From Candidatus Abyssobacteria bacterium SURF_5 (GTDB lineage: Bacteria; Abyssobacteria; SURF-5), in contig QZKU01000046.1 of assembly GCA_003598085.1 (NCBI GenBank), positions 1-20,916 on the forward strand: 20,916 bases of DNA. The letters are read 5' to 3'. The notes under the pieces were generated by a model. That model saw nothing but the letters and a program-made list of their open reading frames with translations. It did not search any database and was not told the DNA's origin. This document shows positions 1-6,974 of this stretch, piece after piece (the stretch's first letter is position 1; every line of letters starts with the position of its first letter). The translations under genes were made by a program, and so were the position numbers.

Positions 1-397
1 CCGGCGGCAGCACGGCGCCCAGCGCGATCTCGTTCACGCGCACGCGCGGGGCGAGCGCCGGGCCGAGGACCATCCGGAGGCGCTGCTCCGGACGCTCAAG
101 CTGGAGCAGCTCCACCTGCGCGCCGGCAAGGGCCGGCCCCGATGGCATGATATCGAGCTGAGGCAGGATCTCGCGGAGAACAACCTGGTCGAAGGACGCC
201 CCTGAGATCAGAAACTCATACACCGTCGGCCGCTGCGCCTTGCGATCGATTCCGAATCCGCTGGTCGCGTTCGCCTGCGGATCGAGATCGATGAGGAGAG
301 TCTTCTTCTCGGCCGTTGCAAGACATGCCGCCAGATTCACCGACGTAGTCGTTTTTCCCACGCCGCCCTTTTGATTGGCGACGGCGATCAGCCTCAT
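1..397 (-). CDS. parA: ParA/Soj chromosome-partitioning ATPase, N-terminal part (cut by left window edge)
   Basis: This is a ParA-family ATPase that works with ParB and parS to segregate the chromosome origin. The 132 visible residues begin MRLIAVANQKGG. They contain the deviant Walker A motif KGGVGKTT (residues 10-17, with the signature lysine K10) and the Walker A' segment LLIDLDPQ (34-41), followed by the family's PSGPALAGAQVELL region (85-98). The ATG at 397 is preceded by a strong GGGAGGGTGA Shine-Dalgarno. rsmG lies immediately upstream, the order common near bacterial origins, and parB would be expected beyond the edge. One oddity: after the LRMVLGP segment (about 108-112), the usual Walker B region (YDxIxIDCPP) does not appear before the edge. 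Instead there are about 20 unusual residues, APRVRVNEIALGAVLPP. Other frames do not restore the motif, so this looks like an insertion rather than a simple frameshift. The family call is secure. Confidence 0.95.
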   Translation of the reverse strand, partial: MRLIAVANQKGGVGKTTTSVNLAACLATAEKKTLLIDLDPQANATSGFGIDRKAQRPTVYEFLISGASFDQVVLREILPQLDIMPSGPALAGAQVELLQLERPEQRLRMVLGPALAPRVRVNEIALGAVLPP

Positions 398-433
398 GCT
401 CACCCTCCCGGTTGAGAAAAATCTTATTTCCCG

Positions 434-462
434 ATTGTAGAGCCGGCCCATCCAAAAGTCAA
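434..462 (-). promoter_or_regulatory. Sigma70-type promoter for parA
   Basis: On the minus strand, TTGACT (457-462) and TACAAT (434-439) are separated by exactly 17 bp. Each box matches the consensus at five of six positions. The predicted start of transcription is near 427, about 30 nt upstream of the parA ATG. The -35 box lies 13 bp from the parS site, so ParB bound at parS could influence this promoter (inference). Confidence 0.7.
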
Positions 463-475
463 GCACAATCGGTAT

Positions 476-491
476 TGTTCCACGTGAAACA
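476..491. promoter_or_regulatory. parS: parS centromere site (ParB/Spo0J binding)
   Basis: The 16 bases TGTTCCACGTGAAACA match the near-universal bacterial chromosomal parS consensus (TGTTNCACGTGAAACA) at every position. The site lies between the rsmG stop (497) and the parA promoter. ParB dimers load at such sites and spread, and ParA then moves the complex. Its location beside parA is typical of origin-proximal parS sites. It also implies that a ParB using the standard recognition code is encoded in this genome. Confidence 0.95.
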
Positions 492-496
492 CCACT

Positions 497-1237
497 TCAG
501 GCGAGGGGGCGCCTTCGGATCGCATTCATTGAGCGCGGGTAAATTGCCGGGGTCGGGCAGGTCTTCTTTATCCTGAGGAGCAGCCGCCTGCGGGGCGAGC
601 AGGATAGATCATAAGACATTGTATCTTCTAAACTTGCGCCTGTTTCGCCGGCCGCTTTTGAGACCGATTCGATCTCGTCCGCCCCGAGCGCGCCCGCTTG
701 GAGGACCAGCATGCCGCCCACCCGGATGAACGGAGTCCCCAGCTCGATCGCCGCGGCCGGGCTCGCGACGGCGCGGCAGAACGCGAGGTCGAACCGCTCT
801 CTGAAGGCGCCCTCATGGGCGCACCGCTCCGCGCGCCCGGCGAGGATATCGACGTTGTCGAGGGACAGGGCACGGCGGAGCGTTTTAAGAAAACTAGTCT
901 TTTTTGTTATTGCCTCAATACAGGCAAGCGGCCGCTCCGGATGGAGCAGCTTGACCGCCATTCCCGGGAAACCGGCGCCCGCGCCGATGTCGATCATCCG
1001 CGGGACCCGGAGAAATTCGCCCGCGAACGACGAGGCGACAAACGAGTCGGCAAACAGCTCGCAGGCGGCCCTCCCGGGTTCGGTGCTGCCGACGAGGCGA
1101 AGGCGCGCGTTCCAGCGGGCGAGCAGCCGGTAATAGGCGGCGCAGGAGTCAAGAACCGGCTCAGGCAGTGGCAGGCGGAGGCGGGCCGCCTCCCGCGCGA
1201 GCGAGTCGCGAAAGAGGTCGATGTCGTCTGTGGCCAT
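497..1237 (-). CDS. rsmG: 16S rRNA (guanine-N7)-methyltransferase RsmG (GidB)
   Basis: RsmG methylates N7 of G527 (E. coli numbering) in 16S rRNA, using S-adenosylmethionine. The 246-residue product has the GidB glycine-rich SAM motif MIDIGAGAGFPGM (81-93), the following acidic CIEA segment (106-109), and the later FCRAVASPAAA motif that is well conserved in the family. The length is slightly above the usual 210-240. I chose the ATG at 1237 because GAGGAAGGA sits six bases upstream; an in-frame TTG at 1264 would add nine residues but overlaps that ribosome site. The stop lies five bases from parS, and parA follows on the same strand, the typical gidB-parA arrangement. No clear promoter was found immediately upstream, so it may be read from the poorly conserved repeat-rich region or further upstream. 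Confidence 0.95.
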   Translation of the reverse strand: MATDDIDLFRDSLAREAARLRLPLPEPVLDSCAAYYRLLARWNARLRLVGSTEPGRAACELFADSFVASSFAGEFLRVPRMIDIGAGAGFPGMAVKLLHPERPLACIEAITKKTSFLKTLRRALSLDNVDILAGRAERCAHEGAFRERFDLAFCRAVASPAAAIELGTPFIRVGGMLVLQAGALGADEIESVSKAAGETGASLEDTMSYDLSCSPRRRLLLRIKKTCPTPAIYPRSMNAIRRRPLA

Positions 1238-1331
1238 CGCTCTTCCTTCCTCAATTCTTGCCAAAAAGGTCAGAATTTCTCGTCTGGCTTTTGGAACAAG
1301 AAAGCAAGCAATCGCATTTGAAAACAGTATC

Positions 1332-1360
1332 TAACCGCAGAGGCGCGGAGGTCGCAAAGA
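1332..1360 (+). repeat. Dispersed AACCGCAGAGGCG-type repeat, copy 1
   Basis: The segment starts TAACCGCAGAGGCGCGGAGG and ends TCGCAAAGA. It resembles the copy at 1624-1653 and, inverted, the copy at 1695-1725. From general experience, motifs of this kind (alternating GCAGAG/GCAAAG steps after AACCGC) recur in intergenic regions of many environmental bacteria; their function is unknown. Confidence 0.6.
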
Positions 1361-1415
1361 TTTTTTTTGACGAATGCCTCGAACGAAGGGATTCAGGATA
1401 TCTCTTTTGCATTGC

Positions 1416-1452
1416 AAAATCTTGAATTTCTGTCGCTGCTGTCCAAGATAAA
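1416..1452 (-). repeat. TATCTTGGACRRC repeat, copy A
   Basis: On the minus strand this reads TTATCTTGGACAGCAGCGAC and then GAAATTCAAGATT. It matches copy B (1541-1577, same strand) and copy C (1816-1851, opposite strand) in the TATCTTGGAC core and in the trailing TTCAA segment. Confidence 0.6.
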
Positions 1453-1540
1453 CTGAGAACGACGTCTCAGAGGAGGTTAAAGCCCTACGATTTTTCAGGG
1501 TTCCCCCTGTCCGCCTGAAAATGAGGTTTCTTCGATGTAC

Positions 1541-1577
1541 AGATTCAAGAAGAAACGTCACCGTCGTCCAAGATAGC
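1541..1577 (-). repeat. TATCTTGGACRRC repeat, copy B
   Basis: On the minus strand this reads CTATCTTGGACGACGGTGAC followed by GTTTCTTCTTGAATCT. The core and the TTGAA tail match copy A about 125 bp away in the same orientation. Confidence 0.55.
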
Positions 1578-1623
1578 TTTCCCGTTTCGGAAAAAACTGT
1601 CAATGGATGCTGACAATTTCATT

Positions 1624-1653
1624 GAACCGCAAAGGCGGTAGAGGCCGCAAAGA
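1624..1653 (+). repeat. Dispersed AACCGCAGAGGCG-type repeat, copy 2
   Basis: GAACCGCAAAGGCGG followed by TAGAGGCCGCAAAGA shows the same layout as copy 1 with several substitutions. The spacing from copy 1 is about 290 bp, in the same orientation. Confidence 0.55.
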
Positions 1654-1694
1654 CGGGATAAAAGGAGAATTTAAGAGGTCCAGTTATGCACTGT

Positions 1695-1725
1695 CTTTCT
1701 CTGCGCTCTTCGCGTCTCCGCGGTG
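1695..1725 (-). repeat. Dispersed AACCGCAGAGGCG-type repeat, copy 3 (inverted)
   Basis: Read on the minus strand, this is TCACCGCGGAGACGCGAAG followed by AGCGCAGAGAAA. It belongs to the same repeat class as the copies at 1332 and 1624 but is inverted relative to them, so 1624-1725 could fold as an imperfect long hairpin. Confidence 0.55.
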
Positions 1726-1815
1726 AAGAAAGCTTTTATAAAGACAGCCTCAAATTAGTCACTCCAATCCGCCTTTTAAGATATGGGTTTTTGTGAATCA
1801 AAAGGCCATATTGGA

Positions 1816-1851
1816 ATTATCTTGGACAGCAGTGAAGAAAAGTTTCAAATC
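1816..1851 (+). repeat. TATCTTGGACRRC repeat, copy C (inverted)
   Basis: On the plus strand TTATCTTGGACAGCAGTGA is followed by AGAAAAGTTTCAAATCC. The first 16 bases are identical to copy A, in opposite orientation, so copies A and C bracket about 360 bp as an inverted pair. No transposase frame lies between them. Confidence 0.6.
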
Positions 1852-2011
1852 CCGCGCCGCGCGGGACCAACAGAGACAACGGAGGGAAAAGATATTCTTT
1901 GTGCTCCGTTTCCTCCGTTACCTCCTGTTGAGGAATCCTTTTCTTCTCCTTTTTGTGTATCTTTCATTGAACCCGCGTGACGCTCGATCGGTAATATTCG
2001 TTTCATGCGTT

Positions 2012-2025
2012 GAATGACGTCATTC
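2012..2025. repeat. 14-bp perfect palindrome GAATGACGTCATTC
   Basis: GAATGACGTCATTC is perfectly self-complementary. It sits about 46 bp beyond the stop codon of the GH57 gene. No T-run follows on either strand, so it is not a typical intrinsic terminator. It could be a binding site for a dimeric regulator or a chance palindrome. Confidence 0.4.
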
Positions 2026-2071
2026 GTGTTCCAGGAATTTGGTCGCGGTTACGCCGTGCGCCCGGCAGGTT

Positions 2072-4252
2072 TCAGGCCATCCACATGGTCGCTTCGTAAT
2101 CAGGCCCCGGCACCGAGAGCTCGAGATAGCCGGTGCGCGGCCAGCGCTCGACCTCGAGGTATCCCCTGCGCACTGAGACGTGAAACCTGGCGAGGTCTCC
2201 CTCCGCAAGCCCGAGCGAAGCGAGCCCGATCGACAGCTCGACGGTTTTCTCCGCGGCGAGCCGAACGGCCGCCTCGGCGGGGTTCCACTGCTCGCCGTCG
2301 GCGCTCTGCCAGACGGCGTGCTCGACGCGGCCGGAATCGGGAAAGCGGACCTCGATGCGGGTGCGGCAGCGGGCTTCGAGGTGAAGCTCGAGCGCGATCC
2401 CCCGGAGCTCCTCATCGCGCGGGGGCGAGGTCGTATCGATCCGGAAGAAGAGGCTTTCGAGGCTGCATCCCCAGCAGATGCGCGAGACGAGCGGCTGCGA
2501 GATGTTCATCGCGCCGCCGGAGCGCAGGATATCGAAGCTGCCGGCCGCGATCCATTCGTAGTAATGGGTGATCAGCCCGTCGATCGAGGGATTGAGCAGC
2601 CCGCTCGGCTGCTCGGTCGGCCGGGCGGCGCCCCGGTTGATGATCGGCTCGCCGAGCGCCGTCGGCGGCTGGACGTCCAACAGCCGGTAGGCTTCCTGCA
2701 GGTGCGCGCGGAAGAGGCGGTCGAATTCGCTGTCGTAGGCGGAGGTGAAGTCGTCGCCGTACCACCAGAACCAGTCGCTGCCCTCGGCCGCGTACAGGTG
2801 CTCCCAGGCGGCGCTCAGGGTTTGCGGCGCGAGATCGGGCCGGCGCGTCTGCTCGCGGAGGATGACGTCGCGCGTGCGTGCGAGCAGGTCCCAGGCGAGG
2901 TTGTCCTCTTTCCGTCCGATCCAGATATTGAAGCTTCGCCCGATCCATGAGCCGCTGAAGACGCGCCCGATCCTCATGCGCGGCGGGAAGCGCTCGAGGT
3001 AATCGCCGATGGTGACGGCGTCGATCGCGCTCGATTGCGAGATGAGCGAATACAGCTCGCGCAGAAAGACGCTGCCGCCGTCGGCGTAGTATTCCCACGG
3101 GTTCTCACCATCGAGGATGATGCTGACCAGGTGCTCGCCGGAGGACGGGCGCAGGTGGGCGTGGATGTTCTGCAGGTGGTTGCCAAGATCGCGCCCGCTC
3201 GCGGCGGGCGGATTCTTTGCGTACGTGAACCCGATGAGGTCCGAGAGGCCGCGGTCGCGGAACACGATGCTGAGACCCTTCTCGCCGAGCTGGAGCCGGT
3301 AGGGCGCGTAGATGATCTCGGCGCTCCGCTGGCGCCCGAGCGTGGCGAGCAGGATGTCCTCGTCGGTCGCGATCCATTCGATTCCGGCGCCGGCGATGAT
3401 CTCGGCGGCCTCGACGCTCACCGAGCCCTCCGACGGCCACATGCCGCGCGGGCGCCGGCCGAAGATGCGCTCTGCGGTCTCGACCGCGCGCTGGACGTGC
3501 CAGCGCGCGTCCTCCGGATGCCGGAACCGCTCCTTCGGCAGCCTGACGTCGGGCATCGCCTCGCGCGCCGACTCGTGGTCGCACAGGAGCGGCAGGATCG
3601 GGTGATAATACGGGCTGACCGATATCTCGATCCGGCCCTCCTCCTGCGCCTTTCGATACCGCGGCAGGAGCGAGCGGATCAGCTCGATCTGGCGGTCGAG
3701 CACGAAGTGTTTTTCCGTTTCGCTGAAGCCGCGGCGCCGGGCGATCAGCCCCCGCAGATCGGCGTCCTTTTCGCGGGCCGCGTAACCGAACCATGTCAGG
3801 TTGTACCAGACCTGAAGGTCCCGAATTTCGTCGTCGGCAAAAAGGGCCTGCCGCTCCTTCAGCTCCTCGGGCGCCGCGCGCAGCCCGCGCTTCTCGAGCA
3901 GCTCGCGGTAGCGCGGGTGGGGAAAGACCATGGTCTCCCAGTTGGCCGAGAAGAAATGCTCGAGGATGAACGCGCGCTCGGCGGGCTCGAGCTCGCCGGC
4001 CGGCTTGCGGGAGAGCTCAAGGAACGCGTCAGTGGCCGTTCCGGCGGCGTAATCCTCGAGCTGCACCAGGAGCGAGGGCGAGAAATTGAACGTCTGGCGC
4101 ACGCGCGGGAAGTCGTCGAGCACCGACAGCATGTCGTTGTATCCCTTGATCGCGTGCAGGCGCACCCAGGGAAGCGCATACGAGCCGCCGGCGGGTTCCT
4201 TGTAGAGCGGCTGGTGCATATGCCACAGGAACGCGACGTGAATCCTGTCCAT
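2072..4252 (-). CDS. Glycoside hydrolase family 57 protein (alpha-amylase/4-alpha-glucanotransferase-like)
   Basis: A 726-residue GH57 protein; this family acts on alpha-1,4/1,6-glucans with retention of configuration and is mostly intracellular. The family motifs appear in order: HMHQP (11-15, motif 1), SPYYHPILPLL (213-223, motif 2), MWPSEGSVS (271-279, with E275 the expected nucleophile) and TDEDI (296-300, with an acidic residue as probable general acid). The FRDRGLSDLIGF segment (331-342) and DGENPWEYY (381-389) fit the subgroup usually labelled alpha-amylase/alpha-mannosidase (COG1449). A C-terminal region from about 560 is probably a beta-rich domain. There is no signal peptide, so cytoplasmic glycogen or maltodextrin metabolism is likely (inference). 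AGGAAG lies just upstream of the ATG. It is transcribed divergently from the heme operon. Exact substrate is not deducible; amylase, branching enzyme and glucanotransferase remain possible. Confidence 0.88.
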   Translation of the reverse strand: MDRIHVAFLWHMHQPLYKEPAGGSYALPWVRLHAIKGYNDMLSVLDDFPRVRQTFNFSPSLLVQLEDYAAGTATDAFLELSRKPAGELEPAERAFILEHFFSANWETMVFPHPRYRELLEKRGLRAAPEELKERQALFADDEIRDLQVWYNLTWFGYAAREKDADLRGLIARRRGFSETEKHFVLDRQIELIRSLLPRYRKAQEEGRIEISVSPYYHPILPLLCDHESAREAMPDVRLPKERFRHPEDARWHVQRAVETAERIFGRRPRGMWPSEGSVSVEAAEIIAGAGIEWIATDEDILLATLGRQRSAEIIYAPYRLQLGEKGLSIVFRDRGLSDLIGFTYAKNPPAASGRDLGNHLQNIHAHLRPSSGEHLVSIILDGENPWEYYADGGSVFLRELYSLISQSSAIDAVTIGDYLERFPPRMRIGRVFSGSWIGRSFNIWIGRKEDNLAWDLLARTRDVILREQTRRPDLAPQTLSAAWEHLYAAEGSDWFWWYGDDFTSAYDSEFDRLFRAHLQEAYRLLDVQPPTALGEPIINRGAARPTEQPSGLLNPSIDGLITHYYEWIAAGSFDILRSGGAMNISQPLVSRICWGCSLESLFFRIDTTSPPRDEELRGIALELHLEARCRTRIEVRFPDSGRVEHAVWQSADGEQWNPAEAAVRLAAEKTVELSIGLASLGLAEGDLARFHVSVRRGYLEVERWPRTGYLELSVPGPDYEATMWMA

Positions 4253-4306
4253 CTCTTCCTGTTCCCTTAAGATAACTTTTTTGAATGACAGTTCAGATGC
4301 ATGCCT

Positions 4307-4323
4307 GCCGGAGGGGCTCCGGC
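4307..4323 (-). promoter_or_regulatory. Perfect hairpin near the 5' end of the GH57 transcript
   Basis: GCCGGAG and CTCCGGC form a perfect seven-base-pair stem with a three-base loop. Given the promoter at 4337-4365, the stem would occupy about +8 to +24 of the RNA, more than 50 nt upstream of the start codon. It may stabilise the transcript or be a regulatory structure. Confidence 0.5.
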
Positions 4324-4336
4324 CTCGACGCCTCGT

Positions 4337-4365
4337 ATTCTATTCCGGCCCGCGGGCATTGTCAA
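4337..4365 (-). promoter_or_regulatory. Sigma70-type promoter for the GH57 gene
   Basis: On the minus strand, a consensus TTGACA (4360-4365) is followed after exactly 17 bp by TAGAAT (4337-4342, five of six matches). The predicted start near 4330 leaves a leader of about 78 nt before the GH57 ATG at 4252. Confidence 0.8.
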
Positions 4366-4394
4366 TGAACGCCGCCGTTTTCGTACCGTTTTCG

Positions 4395-4424
4395 TTGACA
4401 TGAGCCGAAAATTAGTGCTAAAAT
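4395..4424 (+). promoter_or_regulatory. Sigma70-type promoter with extended -10 for the ahb heme operon
   Basis: A consensus TTGACA (4395-4400) is followed after 18 bp by TAAAAT (4419-4424), with an extended -10 TG at 4416-4417. The predicted start is near 4431, giving a leader of about 94 nt before ahbC. The divergent GH57 promoter begins only about 30 bp to the left, so the two -35 boxes face away from a shared central segment. Confidence 0.8.
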
Positions 4425-4433
4425 AACTCGGTG

Positions 4434-4471
4434 GCCGGTTGGCAATTCGCAGCGCTGGGTGCCAAGCCGGC
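4434..4471 (+). promoter_or_regulatory. 5' leader hairpin of the ahbC transcript
   Basis: GCCGGTTGGCA (4434-4444) pairs with TGCCAAGCCGGC (4460-4471) through 11 base pairs and one bulged G (4466), closing a 15-nt loop. The stem begins at about +4 of the predicted transcript. No T-run follows, so it is not an obvious attenuator. It could be an RNA-stability element or the binding site of a regulator; it does not match a riboswitch that I recognise. Confidence 0.5.
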
Positions 4472-4524
4472 TTTCAGTGTGATGGGTTCTTGCCGTTTGA
4501 TTTTTTTGGGGGATACGTACCACA

Positions 4525-5709
4525 ATGATAGGTTTCACGAAACTGCTCTGCGGCGTTGCCACGATCGGCGAGGCCCTTAATTACAGCCGCCGCGGCGACG
4601 CCGGCGTTCCCGCCCACATGCTGCAGTTCACGACGGCCGAGCGGCCGCTGGTGGCGTGGAACACGACGCGCCGCTGCAACCTGCGGTGCCTTCACTGCTA
4701 TCTCGATTCGGAGGATAAGGAATACGCGGGCGAATTGACGACCGATCAGGCGAAGGCGATGATCGACGACCTCGCCGAGATCGGGTCGCCCGTCCTGCTG
4801 TTTTCCGGCGGCGAGCCGCTCCTGCGCAAGGACATCTTCGAGCTCGGCGAGTACGCGATCGCGAAGGGCATTCGCGCCGTGATCTCCTCAAACGGGACGC
4901 TGATCGACGAGCGCGCGGCCGCGCGCATCGCCGAGGTCGGCTTCTCGTACGTCGGCATCAGCATCGACGGCGCTCCGGAGACACACGACCGGTTCCGCCG
5001 CAAGAAGGGGGCTTTCGAGGGGGCGATGCGCGGGATCGAGAACTGCACGCGCGCCGGAGTGAAGGCGGGCGTCCGGCTCACGATCAATCAGCATAATTAC
5101 GGCGACCTCGAGGCGGTTCTCGACATCGTCGAGCGGCACAAGATCCCGCGCTTCTGCATGTATCACCTCGTCTATTCCGGGCGCGGGCGCGAGCTGGCGA
5201 AGCAGGACCTTTCGCCCGAGCAGACGCGCCGCGTGGCCGAGAAGCTGATCGAGAAGACGTACGACTGGCATCGGCGCGGCGTCGAGACCGAGATCCTCAC
5301 CACCGACAACCACGCCGACGGCGTGATGCTCGAAAAACATATCCGCGACCTCAATCCGGACCGGGCGCTCGAGATAACCGAGCTGCAGAAGCGGCATGGC
5401 GGCTGCTCCGCCGGGCGCAAGTTCGCGAACGTCGACTGGAGAGGCGACGTGCACGCCTGCCAGTTCTGGAACCACGTCACGCTCGGCAACGTGAAGGAGC
5501 GCCGCTTCTCGGAGATATGGACCGACCCGAACAACGAGTTCCTGCAGAAACTCAAACACCTGCACGAGCACATCCGCGGCAAGCGGTGCGGCTCGTGCAA
5601 ATACAAGACCATTTGCGGCGGCTGCCGCATCCGGGCCGAGGCCACCTGCGGAGACATGTGGGGGGACGACCCGGCCTGCTACCTGTCCGACCGCGAGATC
5701 ATGGAATAA
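4525..5709 (+). CDS. ahbC: AhbC, 12,18-didecarboxysiroheme deacetylase (radical SAM/SPASM)
   Basis: AhbC removes the two acetate side chains of 12,18-didecarboxysiroheme to give Fe-coproporphyrin III in the siroheme-dependent heme pathway. The 394-residue protein starts [10 protein letters not shown], like AhbC/NirJ-family proteins. The radical SAM cluster motif is CNLRCLHC (C51, C55, C58), with GGEP at 95-98 and a [15 protein letters not shown]-like segment near 145-157. The C-terminal SPASM-like region has C294, C312, C355, C358, C364, C367, C375 and C385 for auxiliary Fe-S cluster(s). The ATG follows GGGGGA by about 11 nt. It is the first gene after the plus-strand promoter at 4395 and is followed by hemB and the remaining Ahb genes. 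The alternative is NirJ of heme d1 synthesis, but no cd1 nitrite reductase genes are nearby and ahbD and ahbA/B are, so AhbC is strongly preferred. Confidence 0.9.
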   Translation: MIGFTKLLCGVATIGEALNYSRRGDAGVPAHMLQFTTAERPLVAWNTTRRCNLRCLHCYLDSEDKEYAGELTTDQAKAMIDDLAEIGSPVLLFSGGEPLLRKDIFELGEYAIAKGIRAVISSNGTLIDERAAARIAEVGFSYVGISIDGAPETHDRFRRKKGAFEGAMRGIENCTRAGVKAGVRLTINQHNYGDLEAVLDIVERHKIPRFCMYHLVYSGRGRELAKQDLSPEQTRRVAEKLIEKTYDWHRRGVETEILTTDNHADGVMLEKHIRDLNPDRALEITELQKRHGGCSAGRKFANVDWRGDVHACQFWNHVTLGNVKERRFSEIWTDPNNEFLQKLKHLHEHIRGKRCGSCKYKTICGGCRIRAEATCGDMWGDDPACYLSDREIME

Positions 5710-5807
5710 AAAGGACCCGCCTCTCGCGAACGCGCGCGCGGTCTGGCAAGAGATCTTATCAAAGGATAATGGGCGCCGGGGCTTCTGCCTCTGTGGGGGA
5801 AAAAGAA

Positions 5808-6791
5808 ATGAGATACCCGATCTACCGCCCGCGCAGGTTGAGGGCGAACGAGAACCTCAGGCGCATGATCCGGGAGACCCGCCTCTCGACGGACGACCTG
5901 ATCATGCCGCTGTTCGTGCGGCCGGGCAGGGGCGTTCGCAACAAGATATCGTCGATGCCGGGCATATTTCAGCTCTCGGTGGATGAAGCGGTGAAGGAGG
6001 CGCGCAAGGCGGCCGATCTCGGCGTTCCCGCGATCATCCTCTTCGGGATTCCCGAAGCGAAAGATGCGCGCGGGACGCACGGGTACAAGAAGGATAACAT
6101 CGTCGCGAAGGCGATCAGGGCGATCCGGGACAAGGTGGAGGATCTTGTCATCGTCACCGATGTCTGCCTGTGCGAGTACACCGACCACGGCCACTGCGGG
6201 GTGGTCAGGAAAGAGCGCGGCGGCGGATTTTCGGTCGATAACGACGCCACGCTCGAGCTGCTTGCGAAGATGGCGCTCTCGCACGTCCAGGCCGGCGCGC
6301 ACATGGTGGCGCCGAGCGACATGATGGACGGCCGCATCGGCGCGGTCAGGGCTTCGCTCGACGATAGCGGCTTCGAGCATATCCCCATCATGGCCTATGC
6401 GGCCAAATACGCCTCGGCCTTCTACGGGCCGTTCCGCGACGCGGCCGAGTCGCCGCCGCAGTTCGGCGACCGGCGCTCGTATCAGATGGACCCGCCGAAT
6501 TCGGATGAGGCGCTGAGAGAGGTCGCGCTCGATATCGAGGAGGGCGCCGACATCGTGATGGTGAAGCCGGCGCTGCCGTACCTCGACATCATCTATCGCG
6601 TGAAACAGGAATTTGGGTATCCGGTCGCGGCTTACAACGTGAGCGGCGAATACGCCATGATCAAGGCGGCCGCGGCGAAAGGCTGGGTCGACGAACAGAA
6701 GATCGTTCTGGAGATGCTCACCGGCATCAAGCGGGCGGGCGCCGACATCATTCTCACCTATTACGCGCTGGAAGCGGCGCGGTGGCTGTAA
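5808..6791 (+). CDS. hemB: Delta-aminolevulinic acid dehydratase (porphobilinogen synthase) HemB
   Basis: HemB condenses two molecules of 5-aminolevulinate to porphobilinogen, the second committed step of tetrapyrrole synthesis, in the cytoplasm. The 327-residue length is standard. Both active-site lysines are visible: K200 in [13 protein letters not shown] and the Schiff-base K253 in [10 protein letters not shown]. The metal site [14 protein letters not shown] carries C120, C122 and C130, which marks the zinc-dependent class. I chose the ATG at 5808 because the family's usual N-terminus (xYPxxRPRRLR) begins there and GGGGGA lies seven bases upstream; an in-frame ATG at 5769 would add 13 residues without homology. 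It lies 98 bp after ahbC on the same strand and is probably cotranscribed. Confidence 0.97.
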   Translation: MRYPIYRPRRLRANENLRRMIRETRLSTDDLIMPLFVRPGRGVRNKISSMPGIFQLSVDEAVKEARKAADLGVPAIILFGIPEAKDARGTHGYKKDNIVAKAIRAIRDKVEDLVIVTDVCLCEYTDHGHCGVVRKERGGGFSVDNDATLELLAKMALSHVQAGAHMVAPSDMMDGRIGAVRASLDDSGFEHIPIMAYAAKYASAFYGPFRDAAESPPQFGDRRSYQMDPPNSDEALREVALDIEEGADIVMVKPALPYLDIIYRVKQEFGYPVAAYNVSGEYAMIKAAAAKGWVDEQKIVLEMLTGIKRAGADIILTYYALEAARWL

Positions 6792-6974
6792 GAATTTTGG
6801 ATCCCGGATCGGAGTCCGGGACATGTTTTGGATTTGGATTCGCGTCGGAATCCGGCCCAGGTTCTGGATTCCGGGATAAGCACACCACCAAGACACAACG
6901 AGGCGTGACTTTTCGGTTTTCTTGGTGCCTTGGTGCCTCTGTGGTTAATTTCAAAACTTTGTATTTTATTCTTT
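6792..6974. repeat. Intergenic repeat patch between hemB and ahbD
   Basis: Two hairpins follow the hemB stop: CCCGGA/TCCGGG (6803-6820) and CGGAATCC/GGATTCCG (6846-6873), within a stretch rich in GGAT and GGAATCC words. Next comes a segment at 6881-6955 that, on the minus strand, reads ATTAACCACAGAGGCACC followed by AAGGCACCAAGAAAACC, with a degenerate inverted copy (CACACCACCAAGACACAA) at its left end. This type of repeat resembles the intergenic motifs at 1332-1725. No T-run follows either hairpin, so an intrinsic terminator is not evident. Confidence 0.6.

Larger units (their letters stand above)
1238..2071. other. Gene-poor, repeat-rich intergenic region
   Basis: No reading frame here has recognisable protein features; the longest, 90 codons on the minus strand at 1331-1603, reads through repeat sequence. 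The stretch is less GC-rich than its flanks. It contains three copies of an AACCGC..GAGG..GCAAAGA-type repeat, three copies of a TATCTTGGAC repeat, a CGGAGG-rich patch near 1877-1936 with imperfect inverted copies, and a palindrome at 2012-2025. It appears to be an accumulation of decayed small repeats between rsmG and the GH57 gene. Confidence 0.7.

Noticed and set aside
698-1321. Long plus-strand frame opposite rsmG
   Set aside because: It lies antisense to a clear RsmG protein and has the Arg/Gly-rich composition expected for shadow frames in GC-rich DNA.
1331-1603. 90-codon minus-strand frame
   Set aside because: It reads through two classes of dispersed repeat, has no ribosome site and no recognisable motif.
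3035-4270. 411-codon plus-strand frame opposite the GH57 gene
   Set aside because: The minus-strand frame carries all GH57 motifs; the antisense product has no recognisable motif.
6803-6873. Intrinsic terminator after hemB
   Set aside because: Two good hairpins are present, but neither is followed by a T-run, so termination is not supported.
5679-6896. 405-codon minus-strand frame opposite hemB
   Set aside because: HemB is unambiguous on the plus strand with both lysines and the zinc cysteines; the opposite frame is a composition artefact.
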